Source: Pseudomonas sp. PICF141 (GTDB taxonomy: Bacteria; Pseudomonadota; Gammaproteobacteria; Pseudomonadales; Pseudomonadaceae). From it: a stretch of DNA of 64,000 nt. Where the stretch lies: positions 87,141 through 151,140 of the forward strand of contig NZ_MUNM01000044.1 in the NCBI RefSeq assembly GCF_002286815.1, read 5' to 3'. Of this stretch, positions 31,784-45,346 are shown one piece after another. Both the position numbers and the translations under genes were made by a program. Numbering within the stretch: position 1 is the stretch's first letter; every line of letters begins with the position of its first letter. Under the pieces are notes generated by a model, which was not told the origin of the DNA, did no database searches, and saw nothing but the letters and a program-made list of their open reading frames with translations.

Positions 31784-32990
31784 GGGTCGGCTCCTCGGCG
31801 AAGTCGCTCTCATGGAACTCCATCTCTTCACTGCCCAAGTGGGTTCGACTCTCCCACTCGATGCGCAACAACAAGCCAAGACAGGCACAGCAGATCACCA
31901 ACGAGCTGCCGCCATAACTGAGGAATGGCAGGGTCAGCCCCTTGGTTGGCAGCAGGCCCACGTTCACTCCGATGTTGATCAGAAACTGACCGATCCACAG
32001 GAACGACAAGCCATACGCAATGTAAGCGGCGAAAAACTGTTTGGCCTTCTCGGCCCAGTAACCGATGTACATGCCACGAATACAGACAAAGACGAACAGC
32101 GCCAGGGTGCACAACGAACCCACGGCCCCCAGTTCTTCGGCCAGCACCGAGAACACGAAGTCAGTGTGGGCTTCCGGCAGGTAGAACTGCTTCTGCACGC
32201 TGTTGCCCAGGCCAACGCCCAGCCATTCGCCACGACCGAAAGCAATCAAGGCTTGAGATAACTGATAGCCCGCACCGAACTGGTCGGCCCACGGGTCCGC
32301 GAAGTTGGTCAGTCGCGCCATTCGATACGGCTGCATTTGAATCAACAACACCACCGCACCGACAGCCAGGACAACCATCAGGGAAAAACGGAACAGCCCG
32401 ACGCCGCCGAGGAACAGCATCGCCGCAGCGGCCCCCATCATCACGACCGTGGCACCGAAGTCCGGCTCCATCAGCAACAGGCCCGCCATCGGCAGCAGAA
32501 CGATGAACGGCTTGAAGAAGCCCATCCAGCTTTCACGCACTTCTTTCTGGCGACGCACCAGATAACCGGCGAGGTAGATCACCACGAACACCTTGGCGAT
32601 CTCGGAAGGCTGAACGTTGAAGAAGCTGAAGCCGATCCAGCGCATCGAACCGTTCACCTCGCGACCGATCCCGGGGATGATCACCATCACCAGCAAACCG
32701 AAAGCGCCAATCAGCATCAGCCAGCCCAGGCGTTGCCAGGTAGCAATCGGAATCATCATGCTGACGATGCAGGCACCAAGGCCCAGCACCACGTAGATCA
32801 GGTGGCGGATCATGTAATACAGGGCACTGCCCGATTGCACCGCCGCCACTTCAGTGGATGCCGATGCAATCATCACCAGCCCCAGCCCCAGCAGTGCCAG
32901 GCAACCGGCGAGCATCGGGAAATCGAGGTCAATGCCGCGCCCAGTGATGATCGGCGACGGGTACGGCTTGATGATATTCAGGAGGCTCAT
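31773..32990 (-). CDS. ftsW: Septal peptidoglycan glycosyltransferase FtsW
   Basis: SEDS-family polymerase working with FtsI at the septum. 405 aa with about ten membrane segments. Family motifs include VNGSMRWIGFSFFNVQPSEI and GLLPTKGLTLPFLSYGGSSL. The start ATG at 32990 overlaps the murD stop by 4 bp. The frame reaches back to 33113 inside murD, which is not used. Confidence 0.96.
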   Translation of the reverse strand: MSLLNIIKPYPSPIITGRGIDLDFPMLAGCLALLGLGLVMIASASTEVAAVQSGSALYYMIRHLIYVVLGLGACIVSMMIPIATWQRLGWLMLIGAFGLLVMVIIPGIGREVNGSMRWIGFSFFNVQPSEIAKVFVVIYLAGYLVRRQKEVRESWMGFFKPFIVLLPMAGLLLMEPDFGATVVMMGAAAAMLFLGGVGLFRFSLMVVLAVGAVVLLIQMQPYRMARLTNFADPWADQFGAGYQLSQALIAFGRGEWLGVGLGNSVQKQFYLPEAHTDFVFSVLAEELGAVGSLCTLALFVFVCIRGMYIGYWAEKAKQFFAAYIAYGLSFLWIGQFLINIGVNVGLLPTKGLTLPFLSYGGSSLVICCACLGLLLRIEWESRTHLGSEEMEFHESDFAEEPTHGR

Positions 32991-34333
32991 GCCAAGTCCT
33001 CCACGGCGCGGACAAACTGGTGACCGCGATCTTCGTAGTTCTTGAACATGTCGAAACTGGCGCAGGCCGGCGACAGCAGCACCGCGTCGCCCTTTTCGGC
33101 GATGGCGCGGCATTGGGCGACTGCTTCGATCAGCGAGCCGACGCGAATCAGTGGCACGGCGTCGCCGATGGCCTCGCCGATCTTGTCGGAATCACGGCCC
33201 ATCAAAATGACGGCGCGGCAGTTGGCCGCGACCGGATCACGCAGGTCCTTGAACTCGGCACCCTTGCCATCGCCACCGGCGATCAGCACGAGTTTGCCGT
33301 CGATGTCCGCACCCAGGCCTTCGATGGCGGCCAGCGCGGCGCCGACGTTGGTGGCTTTGGAATCGTTGTAATAGCTCACGCCATCGAGCTCGCGTACCCA
33401 TTGGCAGCGATGCTCAAGCCCGGCGAAATTGCGCAAGGCCGAAAGCATGGCGTCGAACGGCAACCCCACGGCGTGGCCCAGCGCCAAAGCCGCCAGAGCG
33501 TTGGACTGGTTATGCGCGCCACGAATCTTCAATTCGCGCACTGGCATCAGGTTCTGGAATTCGAAGGCCAGGTACTTCTCGCCGTCCTCTTCCCGGATCC
33601 CGAAGGCCTTGAAATCGGGTTTGCTCAAACCGAAGGTCCAGCACGGCTGACCTTCGCCCATCAGCGGACGGCTCAGGGCGTCCTGACGATTGACCACAAA
33701 CTGCCGGGCACCCCGGAAGATCCGGTGCTTGGCCAAGTGATAGGCCGGCAGACCGCTGTAGCGGTCCATGTGGTCTTCGCTGATATTGAGCACGGTCGCC
33801 ACTTCGGCGTTGAGTTGATCGGTGGTTTCGAGCTGGAAGCTCGACAACTCCATCACGTACAACTCGACGTCATCGCTGAGCAAATCCAGCGCCGGCGTGC
33901 CGAGATTGCCACCAACGGCGACACGCTTGCCGGCTGCCACGGCCATCTCACCCACCAGGGTGGTGACGGTGCTTTTCGCATTGGAACCGCTGATGGCGAC
34001 AATCGGCGCCTTCGCGTTACGCGCGAACAGCTCGATGTCGCCGGACAACTTCACGCCACGGGCGGCGGCAGCCTGCAGGGCCGGGGTCGCCAGCGCCAGG
34101 CCGGGGCTCACGTAGAGCTCGTCGGCACGGCACAGGAACTCGACGTCCAGCTCGCCACAACGCACTTCCACGTGCGGATAGTCACGCTTGAGCGTGGCCA
34201 GTTCCGGTGGATTTTCCCGCGTGTCGGCGACAGCAAACGACACGCCCCGGTTCGCCAGGAAGCGAACCAGGGACATGCCGCTCTTGCCGAGGCCGACAAC
34301 GATGCGGAAGTGGTCAGAAGCGATCAGGGACAC
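32987..34333 (-). CDS. murD: UDP-N-acetylmuramoyl-L-alanine--D-glutamate ligase
   Basis: Adds D-Glu to UDP-MurNAc-L-Ala. 448 aa. N-terminal VVGLGKSGMSLVRFLANRGV, ATP loop AISGSNAKSTVTT near 115-127 (the MurD-type N-A-K variant), and C-terminal LLSPACASFDMFKNYEDRG. It starts 5 bp after the mraY stop. Confidence 0.97.
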   Translation of the reverse strand: MSLIASDHFRIVVGLGKSGMSLVRFLANRGVSFAVADTRENPPELATLKRDYPHVEVRCGELDVEFLCRADELYVSPGLALATPALQAAAARGVKLSGDIELFARNAKAPIVAISGSNAKSTVTTLVGEMAVAAGKRVAVGGNLGTPALDLLSDDVELYVMELSSFQLETTDQLNAEVATVLNISEDHMDRYSGLPAYHLAKHRIFRGARQFVVNRQDALSRPLMGEGQPCWTFGLSKPDFKAFGIREEDGEKYLAFEFQNLMPVRELKIRGAHNQSNALAALALGHAVGLPFDAMLSALRNFAGLEHRCQWVRELDGVSYYNDSKATNVGAALAAIEGLGADIDGKLVLIAGGDGKGAEFKDLRDPVAANCRAVILMGRDSDKIGEAIGDAVPLIRVGSLIEAVAQCRAIAEKGDAVLLSPACASFDMFKNYEDRGHQFVRAVEDLA

Positions 34334-34338
34334 TCGTT

Positions 34339-35421
34339 CTACCTCAGCTTCAGGGTGGCAAGGCCGATCAGCACCAGAATCACGGTGATGATCCAGAAAC
34401 GGACGATCACGCGCGGCTCGGGCCAGCCCTTGAGTTCAAAGTGGTGGTGTATCGGTGCCATGCGAAACACACGGCGACCGGTCAACTTAAAGGAGGCAAC
34501 CTGGATGACAACCGACAGGGTCTCCATCACGAACACGCCGCCCATGATGAACAGGACGATTTCCTGGCGGACGATCACCGCGATGGTGCCCAGCGCCGCG
34601 CCCAGTGCCAGTGCACCGACGTCGCCCATGAATACCTGGGCCGGATAGGTGTTGAACCAGAGGAAACCCAGACCCGCGCCGATCAACGCACCGCAGAACA
34701 CAATCAACTCACCGGCGCCCGGCACGTAGGGAATCAGCAGGTATTCAGCGAATTTCACGTTACCCGACAGGTAGCAGAAGATCCCCAGGCCGCCGCCGAC
34801 CATCACGGTAGGCATGATCGCCAGACCGTCGAGGCCGTCGGTCAGATTGACTGCGTTGCTGGAGCCGACAATCACGAAATAGGTCAGGACGATGAAACCC
34901 GCGCCCAGCGGAATGCTGTAGTCCTTGAGCATGGGCAGGATGAGGGTGGTTTCTACCGGCGTTGCCGCGGTCATATAAAGGAAGACCGCCGCGCCCAGGC
35001 CGAACACCGACTGCCAGAAATACTTCCAGCGGCTCGGAAGGCCACGGGAGTTTTTCTCGATGACTTTGCGGTAATCGTCTACCCAGCCGATGGCGCCGAA
35101 CAGCAAGGTGACCAACAACACCACCCAAACGTAACGGTTGGCCAGGTCGGCCCAGAGCAAGGTGCTGACACCGATGGACGAAAGAATCAGCGCCCCGCCC
35201 ATGGTCGGGGTACCGGATTTGGACAGGTGCGATTGCGGGCCATCGTTGCGAACGGATTGACCGATCTGACGGTTCTGCAAGGTGCGGATCATCCACGGGC
35301 CATAGCACAGCGACAAGACCAGCGCGGTCAGCACACCGAGAATCCCGCGCAGGGTCAGGTACTGGAAGACCGCGAAGCCTTTGTAGAACTGTTGCAGATA
35401 CTCCGCTAGCAGCAGCAGCAT
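34339..35421 (-). CDS. mraY: Phospho-N-acetylmuramoyl-pentapeptide transferase MraY
   Basis: Integral membrane enzyme that makes lipid I. 360 aa, the standard length, ten membrane segments. Catalytic Asp-rich motif [20 protein letters not shown] and the [16 protein letters not shown] motif are present, with the C-terminal [18 protein letters not shown]is cluster. The start ATG at 35421 shares its A with the murF TAA stop (TAATG). Confidence 0.98.
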   Translation of the reverse strand: MLLLLAEYLQQFYKGFAVFQYLTLRGILGVLTALVLSLCYGPWMIRTLQNRQIGQSVRNDGPQSHLSKSGTPTMGGALILSSIGVSTLLWADLANRYVWVVLLVTLLFGAIGWVDDYRKVIEKNSRGLPSRWKYFWQSVFGLGAAVFLYMTAATPVETTLILPMLKDYSIPLGAGFIVLTYFVIVGSSNAVNLTDGLDGLAIMPTVMVGGGLGIFCYLSGNVKFAEYLLIPYVPGAGELIVFCGALIGAGLGFLWFNTYPAQVFMGDVGALALGAALGTIAVIVRQEIVLFIMGGVFVMETLSVVIQVASFKLTGRRVFRMAPIHHHFELKGWPEPRVIVRFWIITVILVLIGLATLKLR

Positions 35422-36788
35422 TAATGTTTCTCCAGACGGGTCCCGCACAAAGCGGCGACGATGTTTTCCATCGCGGCGCTGCGCGAGCCCTTGATCAAAA
35501 TGGTGGTGTTTGGGTCCTGCTCGGCTTCCAGGGCCTTGATCAGTTCAGCCTGAGTACTGAAGTGAAAAGCCTGCTCGCCGAAAGCGTTTACGGCGTGAAC
35601 CATCATTGGCCCGACCGCGTAAAGCGCGGAAACCTTGCCGCGGGCGTACTCGCCCACATCGCGGTGCCCCTGCTCCGCCCAATCGCCCAACTCGCCGATA
35701 TCTCCGAGCACCAGAATGGTGCGGCCGGAAAAGCCGGCGAGTATATCAACGGCGGCGCACATGGAGGTGGGGTTTGCGTTGTACGTGTCATCGATCACGC
35801 GCATACCGTTAGTTGCCAGTTGCGCAACGGCGCGCCCCTTGACCGGTTGCACCGCATTGAGCCCCGAAGCGATATGCGACAAGGACACGCCCAGGGCATA
35901 AGCGGCGGCAGCGGCAGCAACTGCGTTGGTAACGTTATGCCCGCCGAGCAGATTCAATTGAATCCGGGCAATACCTTGCGGTGTGTGCAGTTCGAATGCA
36001 GGGCAGCCGCGTGCATCGGAAACGATGAAACTGGCATAAAAATCCGCGCCGGCATCCAGTTGAGAGAAACTCATCACCTGGCGGGCAGCGGCACGAGCCT
36101 TCCAGATTGGAAACGCTTTGTCGTCGAGATTCAAAACGGCGACGCCCGAAGCATCCAGCCCTTCAATGATCTCGCCCTTGGCCTCGACGATTTTTTCCGG
36201 GCCACCGAACTCGCCAACGTGAGCAGTACCGGCATTGTTCAGCACGGCGACATGGGGTTTGGTCATGGCAACGGTATAGGCAATTTCGCCGAGCCGCGAG
36301 GCCCCCAGTTCAATGACTGCCGCCGTGTGTTCCGGTGCCAGTTCGAGCAGGGTCAGCGGAACACCAAGGTCATTGTTCAGATTGCCACGGGTCGCCAACA
36401 CAGGACCGCGCGTGCGCAGGATGCTCGCGAGCATTTCCTTGACCGTGGTCTTGCCGCTGGAACCGGTAATGGCCACGACCGGTTGAGTGAACGCCGCACG
36501 GTTCATCGCGCCCAATTGGCCGAGGGCCTGGCGGGTGTCCTTGACCAGCAGTTGCGGCAGCGCGCTGCCAGCAACTTCGCGCTCGACCAGAGCACCCACG
36601 GCGCCTTTGGCGGCGACGTCATTGAGGTAGTCATGGCCATCGAAACGCGGGCCGGCCAGGGCAATAAACAGCTGGCCAGGCTTGATTGCGCGACTGTCGA
36701 TGCTGACGCCGTCGAAGCTGGCGTCGCCGGCAATCAGGCGACCATTCAATGCACGGGTCAGTTCGCTCAGTTTCAAGGCCTTAAGCAT
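35421..36788 (-). CDS. murF: UDP-N-acetylmuramoyl-tripeptide--D-alanyl-D-alanine ligase
   Basis: Joins D-Ala-D-Ala to the UDP-MurNAc-tripeptide. 455 aa. N-terminal [27 protein letters not shown] loop [13 protein letters not shown] near 108-120, and [11 protein letters not shown]. It overlaps murE by 8 bp. Confidence 0.97.
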   Translation of the reverse strand: MLKALKLSELTRALNGRLIAGDASFDGVSIDSRAIKPGQLFIALAGPRFDGHDYLNDVAAKGAVGALVEREVAGSALPQLLVKDTRQALGQLGAMNRAAFTQPVVAITGSSGKTTVKEMLASILRTRGPVLATRGNLNNDLGVPLTLLELAPEHTAAVIELGASRLGEIAYTVAMTKPHVAVLNNAGTAHVGEFGGPEKIVEAKGEIIEGLDASGVAVLNLDDKAFPIWKARAAARQVMSFSQLDAGADFYASFIVSDARGCPAFELHTPQGIARIQLNLLGGHNVTNAVAAAAAAYALGVSLSHIASGLNAVQPVKGRAVAQLATNGMRVIDDTYNANPTSMCAAVDILAGFSGRTILVLGDIGELGDWAEQGHRDVGEYARGKVSALYAVGPMMVHAVNAFGEQAFHFSTQAELIKALEAEQDPNTTILIKGSRSAAMENIVAALCGTRLEKH

Positions 36789-38243
36789 GAGCCACCTCCC
36801 ACGCGGTCAGGGCGTGATCAGCCTCGACCAGATCGGAGAAAGCGTGGCGCTCGCCGTTGATTTCCTGATAGTCCTCGTGACCTTTACCGGCCAGGACAAT
36901 CACGTCATCGGCCGATGCGCTGGCGATCAATTGGGCAATCGCCTCGCCACGGCCAGCGACGAAGGTCACTTTATCCACAGCGGTAAAACCGGCGCGGATG
37001 TCGTCGAAAATCATGGTTGGGTCTTCGGTGCGCGGATTGTCATCGGTGACCAGTACGCCATCGGCCAGACGTTCGACCACTTCTGCCATCAGCGGACGCT
37101 TGCCGCGATCGCGATCACCACCGCAACCGAACAGGCACAGCAACCGGCCTTTGGCGTGTGGACGCAGGGCCATCAAGACTTTTTCCAGCGCATCCGGCGT
37201 GTGGGCGTAATCGACCACCACCAATGGCTGGGTACCGCCACCCAGGCGCTGCATGCGACCGGCCGGACCTTCGAGTTTGGGCAGCACCTTGAGGATTTCG
37301 TCCAGCGCGTAGTCCAGCCCGAGCAACGCGCCGACCGCGGCCAACACGTTGCTCAGGTTGAAACGACCGAGCAAGGTGCTGCGCAAATGGTGCTCGCCTT
37401 GCGGCGTGACCAGCGTGGCGCGCACACCTTCATCATCGAACTGCGCCTGGCGGCAATACAGGTAGGCGCCGGCATCTTCCAGGCTGTAAGTGATCAGTCG
37501 CGACTCGCCCTCATCGGCAGCCAGTTGCCGGCCGAATTCGTCGTCCAGGTTGACCACCCGGCACTTCAGGTCATTCCAGGCAAACAGCTTGGCCTTGGTT
37601 TCGCCATAAGCCTGCATGGTGCCGTGGTAATCCAGATGGTCGCGCGACAGGTTGGTCATCACCGCCACATCGAAGGCCAGTGCGCTCACGCGGCCCTGAT
37701 CCAGCCCGTGGGAAGAGACTTCCATGGCCACGGCTTTGGCGCCGGCTTTTTTCAGGTCGGCGAGGGTCGCTTGCACCGCAATCGGGTTCGGCGTGGTGTG
37801 CAGACCGCTTTCCAGCGCGCCGTAGAAACCGGAGCCCAGGGTGCCGACAATGCCGCAGTGCTGACCCAGCAGGTCGAGCGCCTGGGCGACCAATTGGGTC
37901 ACGCTGGTTTTACCGTTGGTACCGGTCACGCCGATCAGGTTCAAATGACGGCTCGGGTCGCCATAGAAACGCCCGGCAATGTCCGACAGCTGCGCCGCCA
38001 GGCCCTTGACCGGAATCAACGGCACGTCGGTGATTGGCAGCACAGTCGCGCCTTCGACTTCATAAGCCACGGCAGCAGCGCCGCGTTGCAAGGCGTCGGC
38101 GATGTGCGCGCGCCCGTCGAACTTGCCACCAGGCACCGCGAGAAACAGATCGCCTGCTCTTACGTTACGGCTGTCCAGCGCCAATTCGCGAATCAGCAGA
38201 TCGCGACCGGCGTGGGCGAATATCTTGTTCAGGCTCAGCGACA

Positions 38244-38244
<1 letters not shown>
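36781..38244 (-). CDS. murE: UDP-N-acetylmuramoyl-tripeptide synthetase MurE (meso-DAP ligase)
   Basis: Adds meso-diaminopimelate to the UDP-MurNAc-dipeptide. 487 aa. SRNVRAGDLFLAVPG at the N-terminus, ATP loop GVTGTNGKTSVTQ near 109-121. The motif DNPRTEDP marks the DAP-specific, not Lys-specific, form. The start shares bases with the ftsI stop (TGATG). Confidence 0.97.
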
Positions 38245-40272
<2,028 letters not shown>

Positions 40273-40276
<4 letters not shown>

Positions 40277-41220
40277 CGCAGCTTCTCCGCGACGCGCATG
40301 ACGGCGCTACGAGAACGTGGGTTGGCTTTGAGTTCGGCCTCCGAGGCGGTCTGCGCTTTGCCATGGATTTTGATGATCGGTTCGAAAGCGACATGACGGA
40401 CCGGCAGGTTGCGCGGCAAGTTGTCGGCTTCGCCTTTCACCAGCTTGCGCATGAACAGTTTGACGATGCGGTCTTCCAGCGAGTGGAAGCTGATAACGAC
40501 CAGACGGCCGCCCACTTCAAGGCATTCCAGCGCCGCTTCGAGGCCGGCTTCCAGATCGCCCAATTCGTTGTTGACGTGAATACGCAGGCCCTGGAATGCA
40601 CGGGTGGCCGGGTGCTTGCCCTTTTCCCATGCCGGGTTGGCGACTTTCAGCACTTCAGCCAGATCGCCAGTGCGCTCGAACGGCTTGATGTCGCGACGCT
40701 CGGCGACGGCACGTGCCATGCGTCCGGAGAAACGCTCTTCGCCGTATTGCTTGAACACCCGGGCGATTTCTTCCACCGGCGCGGTGTTGACGAACTCGGC
40801 GGCGCTTATCCCGCGGGACGGGTCCATGCGCATGTCCAACGGACCGTCGTTGAGAAAGCTGAAACCGCGCTGCGGGTCGTCGAGCTGTGGCGAGGACACG
40901 CCGAGGTCGAGCAGAACACCGCTGACCTTGCCGGCCAGACCGCGTTCGGCGACTTCCGAACCGAGCTCGGCAAAGCTGCGCTGCACAACGACAAAGCGGC
41001 CGTCTTCGGCCGCTAGCGTTTGCCCGGTGGCAATCGCTTGGGGATCTTTGTCGAATCCGAGCAACCGGCCATCAGGCCCGAGCTGGCTGAGGATCAACCG
41101 ACTGTGCCCGCCACGTCCGAACGTACCGTCCAGATAGCAGCCATCAGGACGTACGGCGAGAGCCTCGACGGCTTCGTCAAGCAGTACGGTGATGTGGTTA
41201 AAGCCGCTATCAATAGTCAC
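40273..41220 (-). CDS. rsmH: 16S rRNA (cytosine1402-N4)-methyltransferase RsmH
   Basis: SAM-dependent methyltransferase acting on C1402 in the 16S rRNA decoding centre. 315 aa. N-terminal [19 protein letters not shown] and the SAM site [14 protein letters not shown] are followed by [21 protein letters not shown]-terminal [14 protein letters not shown]. It overlaps mraZ by 4 bp. Formerly mraW. Confidence 0.97.
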
Positions 41221-41672
41221 AGGATTAAATCACGCAGTTCATCAGGCATGGCGCCCGGTTGTTGAATAGCAGCCAGGTCAGCGGCAGAAACCGCATTCCA
41301 GGCATCCTCGTCCCACAATTGGAACTTGTTCAGTTGGCCTACCAACATCGCGCGCTTATCCAACTTGGCATATTCGCGAAGACGCGGCGGAACCAGAAAA
41401 CGACCACTGCCGTCGAGCTCGAGGTCGACGGCATTACCAATCAGTAAACGTTGCAGGCGGCGGTTCTCTTCGCGAAGCGAAGGCAATGCGCGCAATTTGG
41501 TTTCGATAATTTCCCACTCATCGAGGGGATAAACACACAAACACGGATCAACGGCATCGATGGTGACGATTAATTGACCGGAACTACGCGAAACCAGCTC
41601 GTCACGGTACCGGCTCGGCATTGCGAGACGGCCCTTTGCATCGAGACTGATAGCGTTAGCTCCGCGAAACAC
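41217..41672 (-). CDS. mraZ: Transcriptional regulator MraZ
   Basis: AbrB-like DNA-binding protein that represses the dcw cluster. 151 aa with two MraZ domains ([20 protein letters not shown] and [19 protein letters not shown]). The start codon is GTG at 41672, with GGAGAA upstream. It is the first gene of the cluster, and its operator lies just upstream (41711-41740). Confidence 0.96.
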   Translation of the reverse strand: MFRGANAISLDAKGRLAMPSRYRDELVSRSSGQLIVTIDAVDPCLCVYPLDEWEIIETKLRALPSLREENRRLQRLLIGNAVDLELDGSGRFLVPPRLREYAKLDKRAMLVGQLNKFQLWDEDAWNAVSAADLAAIQQPGAMPDELRDLIL

Positions 41673-41710
41673 GTCAGCGTTTCTCCAAATATTAGCGTTT
41701 TGCGCTCAAA

Positions 41711-41740
41711 AAACCCACTTCATGCCACTTTCCGCCACTT
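41711..41740 (-). promoter_or_regulatory. MraZ operator: three 10-bp direct repeats
   Basis: On the minus strand three consecutive 10-mers each begin AAGTGG: AAGTGGCGGA, AAGTGGCATG, AAGTGGGTTT. The one-helical-turn spacing is the known MraZ box pattern. They start 6 bp downstream of the -10 element, so MraZ bound here would sit over the transcription start. Confidence 0.85.
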
Positions 41741-41746
41741 GCGCAC

Positions 41747-41776
41747 ACTATAGGAATGCGCCCACCACACCGTCAA
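41747..41776 (-). promoter_or_regulatory. Pmra, main promoter of the dcw cluster
   Basis: On the minus strand TTGACG (41776-41771), 18-bp spacer, TATAGT (41752-41747): a near-consensus sigma-70 promoter. It lies directly upstream of the MraZ boxes and 75 bp before the mraZ GTG. Confidence 0.8.
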
Positions 41777-42027
41777 GGCGCGCATTAAAGGAAAAGCCTT
41801 ACAGAACGGAGATTTAGCCGCGGGAAAGAAGGGTTAACGAGAATCTGACGGATGAATTCGATCGATAACTTGAATCAGCACAGAAGGCTGCGTTCAAAAG
41901 TTAAAGTAGTTTGTTAAGAGTAAGATTTTTTCGGTATTACAAAAGCGCTTCTGCTATTGATTCAGCAGGGAGGGAAATTGCCATTACACACATCGCTGCC
42001 AATGATCCGGCAGAGAGGAAAAAAGGT
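41777..42027. other. Gene-free stretch between Pmra and rnpB
   Basis: About 250 bp, noticeably more AT-rich than its surroundings. No gene, REP element or clear hairpin. On the minus strand the end nearest rnpB has a T-run just after the mature RNA, which probably serves as the RNase P RNA terminator. Confidence 0.5.
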
Positions 42028-42379
42028 GGAGAGTCGATCTGTAAGCCGGGTTCTGTCTTGAACAGTCATTCGTCTACGATGGCCATCACTGGACATCTTT
42101 AGCAACCTACCCGGTCCCAGCGCGGGCCACGCCTTGGGACCCTATTTGGTCTTGCTCCAAGTGGGGTTTACCTAGCCACGAACTGTTGCCAGACGTGCGG
42201 TGCGCTCTTACCGCACCTTTTCACCCTTACCGGCGCCGAAGCGCTTAGGCGGTTATTTTCTGTGGCACTTTCCGTAGGCTCACGCCTCCCAGGCATTACC
42301 TGGCACTTCGCCCTATGGAGCCCGGACTTTCCTCCCCCCCCTAATTTTCATAGAGGGCAGCGACTGTCCGATCGACTCT
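42028..42379 (-). ncRNA. rnpB: RNase P RNA (class A)
   Basis: Catalytic RNA that removes 5' leaders from pre-tRNA. On the minus strand the ends pair: the 5' end AGAGTCGATCGGACAGTCGC and the 3' end ACCCGGCTTACAGATCGACT form helices P1 and P2. The conserved GGGTGCAA-type and AGACAGAACCCGG-like segments are in place; the plus strand shows GTAAGCCGGGTTCTGTC. Length about 352 nt. Followed on the minus strand by CCACCTTTTTT. Its place between mraZ and rsmI is usual for Pseudomonas. Confidence 0.95.
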
Positions 42380-42388
42380 CCGCCGCGA

Positions 42389-42417
42389 AGATTAACGGCA
42401 GAGCGGCCGAAGAACAA
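42389..42417 (-). promoter_or_regulatory. Candidate rnpB promoter
   Basis: On the minus strand TTGTTC, 17 bp, TAATCT; the -10 ends 9 bp before the expected RNA 5' end. The spacing is acceptable, the -10 imperfect. Confidence 0.4.
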
Positions 42418-42453
42418 GCGCTAAAAGCCTCTGGCCGGCGCTGCACATCGGTT

Positions 42454-43359
42454 TTACTCGCCCTTCTGTTTATCCAGGGCGACCTGATAGAGCACATTCT
42501 TGCGTTCGCCAGTAATTTGCGCCGCCAATGCCGCCGCACGCTTGAGCGGCATCTCTTCGAGTAACAGATTGAGAATACGCATGGCTTCGCTGCTGACAGC
42601 GTCTTCGGTCTCAGGGGCAGACCAACCCGCCACCAACACCACGCACTCGCCACGCTGCTGATTGCTGTCCGACTCGACGAATTCGCGCAATTGGGCCAGA
42701 GGCAAGCCTTTAAGGGTTTCGAAGGTCTTGGTCAGCTCACGCGCCAGCAACGCTGGACGCTCGCCACCGAATACCAGCTCCATGTCTTGCAGGCATTCGA
42801 GGATGCGGTGCGGTGCTTCATAGAAAATCAGCGTGCGCGGCTCTTCTTTAACGAGCTCCAGACGCGCCCGGCGGCCGACAGCCTTGGCCGGCAAAAAACC
42901 TTCGAAGATAAAACGGTCCGACGGCAGGCCCGCCGCCGACAATGCCGCAATCAAGGCACACGCTCCCGGAACCGGCACCACATTGATTCCCGCGGCACGA
43001 GCCTGACGCACCAAGTGATAGCCCGGATCGGAAATCAGCGGCGTCCCGGCGTCGGAAATCAACGCCACATCGTCACCCGCCAGCAGACGCGTGATAAAGC
43101 GGTTACCCTCCTCCCGCTCGTTGTGTTCATGACAGGCCGCCAGCGGCGTGGGAATACCGAAATGCTGCATCAATCGCTGGGAATGGCGAGTGTCTTCGGC
43201 CGCGATCAAAGCGACGTCGCGCAGGATTTTCAGCGCACGCGCACTGATGTCGTCCAGGTTGCCGATGGGCGTCGCCACCACATAAAGCGAGCCAGCAGCG
43301 GAATTCAAAGCACCTGGAGCAGTCAAAGCGCACACCTCATGATCGGTAAAAGGCGACAT
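42454..43359 (-). CDS. rsmI: 16S rRNA (cytidine1402-2'-O)-methyltransferase RsmI
   Basis: Methylates the ribose of C1402, the same nucleotide that RsmH modifies on the base. 301 aa. Tetrapyrrole-methylase fold with LYVVATPIGNLDDISARALK, SDAGTPLISDPGY and FEGFLPAKAVGRRARLE. The ATG at 43359 gives a leader of about 22 residues before the conserved core; later start codons are possible. Divergent from lpoA. Confidence 0.95.
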   Translation of the reverse strand: MSPFTDHEVCALTAPGALNSAAGSLYVVATPIGNLDDISARALKILRDVALIAAEDTRHSQRLMQHFGIPTPLAACHEHNEREEGNRFITRLLAGDDVALISDAGTPLISDPGYHLVRQARAAGINVVPVPGACALIAALSAAGLPSDRFIFEGFLPAKAVGRRARLELVKEEPRTLIFYEAPHRILECLQDMELVFGGERPALLARELTKTFETLKGLPLAQLREFVESDSNQQRGECVVLVAGWSAPETEDAVSSEAMRILNLLLEEMPLKRAAALAAQITGERKNVLYQVALDKQKGE

Positions 43360-43535
43360 TGTAGCGCGTAGCGGCGCTTGCGATACGCCTCACTCTGCGC
43401 GGGTTTTCCAGCCTTTTGAGCAGTGCGGCAACATTTACACGAGCTAAATTGATCGATTCACGCCAGTAACATCGCGCCCCGGCCAGTGCTTGGGTACAAT
43501 TCCACGCTAATTTGATCGAGTACCAGGAACACTAC

Positions 43536-45346
43536 ATGATCGCTTGCCTGCGGCTGTTCACTGCCCTCTGCCTCGCTGCCTTGCTGGCGGCTTGCGCCAG
43601 CTCGCCCTCCTCCAGCCTTGGCGAACTTCCACGGACCCCGGATGCCAGTATCGAGCAACTGCTCGAACAGGCCACTAAAAGCAAAGACCCGGAAAAAGCC
43701 GCCCTATTGCGCTTGAGCGCGGCAGACCTGGCTTATCGCCAGGGCAATGCCGGCCAATCCGCGCAAATCCTGCAACAGGTGCCGGTGGAACAACTCAAGC
43801 CGGGCCAGCAAGTCTTCGCCAGTACGTTGGCGGCTGAACTGGCCATGGTCCGCAATCAGCCCAAAGCGGCGCTGACTGCCCTGAGCCATCCGAGCCTGCA
43901 ACGCCTGGGCGAACTGCCCGCCGAACAACAGGTTCGCACCGCCACCGTTCATGCCCGCGCCCTTGAGGCCGACGGCCAGACCCTGGCCGCCGCACGGGAG
44001 CGCATCTTTATTGCGCCGATGCTGGAAGGTGAAGCCGCGAGCAAAAACCACGAAGCGATCTGGAACCTGATCGCTTCGCTGCCAACCGATCAATTGCAGC
44101 CGATCACCGACGATGACTTCGGCGGCTGGATCCGTCTGGCGCTGGTGGTGAAAACGGCCGGCACGCTGGAACAGCAGCAAGCCGCGATCGACACCTGGCG
44201 CGAACAGAATCCAAAGCACCCGGCTGCCATCCAGCTGCCGTTGCCATTGACCAAACTCAAAGAACTGGCCAGCCAGCCCTTGAGCAAGATCGCCCTGCTG
44301 CTGCCCCAGGACGGCCCACTCGGTTCGGTTGGCAAAGCACTGCGCGAAGGCTTCATGGCTGCTCATTACCAGGCGCAACAAGCCGGGCAGAAGCCGCCAG
44401 CCATCGAGTTCTATGACAGCTCGCGCCTGACCTCTCTCGACGAGTTCTATCGCAAGGCCCAGGCCGACGGTGTGCAACTGGTAGTCGGCCCTCTGGAGAA
44501 GCCGCTGGTCAAACAACTCAGCGCGCGCCCGCAATTGCCGATCACCACCCTGGCGCTGAACTACAGCGAAGGCGAACAAGGTCCGGCTCAACTGTTCCAG
44601 TTCGGTCTTGCCGCCGAAGACGAAGCCCGCGAAGTGTCACGTCGCGCACGCGCCGATGGCCTGCACCGCGCCGCGATCATGGTGCCGAAAGGCGAATGGG
44701 GCGACCGCGTACTCAGGGCGTTCAGCCAGGACTGGCAAGCCAACGGTGGCAGCATCGTCGCTACCGAACGCGTCGACCAGCCGGTGCAACTGGCCCAGCA
44801 GATTGCCGACATGTTCCAGCTGCGCCAGAGCGAAGGCCGCGCCAAAAGCCTGCAAAGCACCGTTGGCTCGCAGGTTGCCGCCCAACCTTCGCGCCGCCAG
44901 GACATCGAGTTCATCTTCCTGGCCGCAACGCCGCAACAGGCTCAACAGATCAAACCGACCCTGAACTTCCAGTACGCGGGTGACGTGCCGGTTTACGCCA
45001 CCTCCCATGTATTCAGCGCCAGCGGCGATCAGAACCAGTACAACGACATGAACGGTATTCGCTTCTGCGAAACCCCATGGTTGCTGGATGCCAATGACCC
45101 CCTGCGCAAACAGGTCACTGCCCAATGGCCACAAGCCGGCGGCAGCCTGGGCCGCCTGTATGCGATGGGCGTTGACGCCTATCGCCTGGCACCGCGCCTG
45201 GGGCAACTCAAGGCCTTGCCGGACAGCCGCATCCAGGGTCAATCGGGCAGCCTGGGCATGACTCAGAGTCAACGGGTCGAGCGTCAGTTGCCATGGGCGG
45301 AGTTCATCAACGGTCAGGTTCAACGCCTGCCGGACACCTCACGCTG

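Noticed and set aside
41217..41672. ATG start for mraZ
   Set aside because: No ATG exists at the conserved position; the codon before TTTCGCGGAGCT is GTG, with GGAGAA upstream, so GTG is used.
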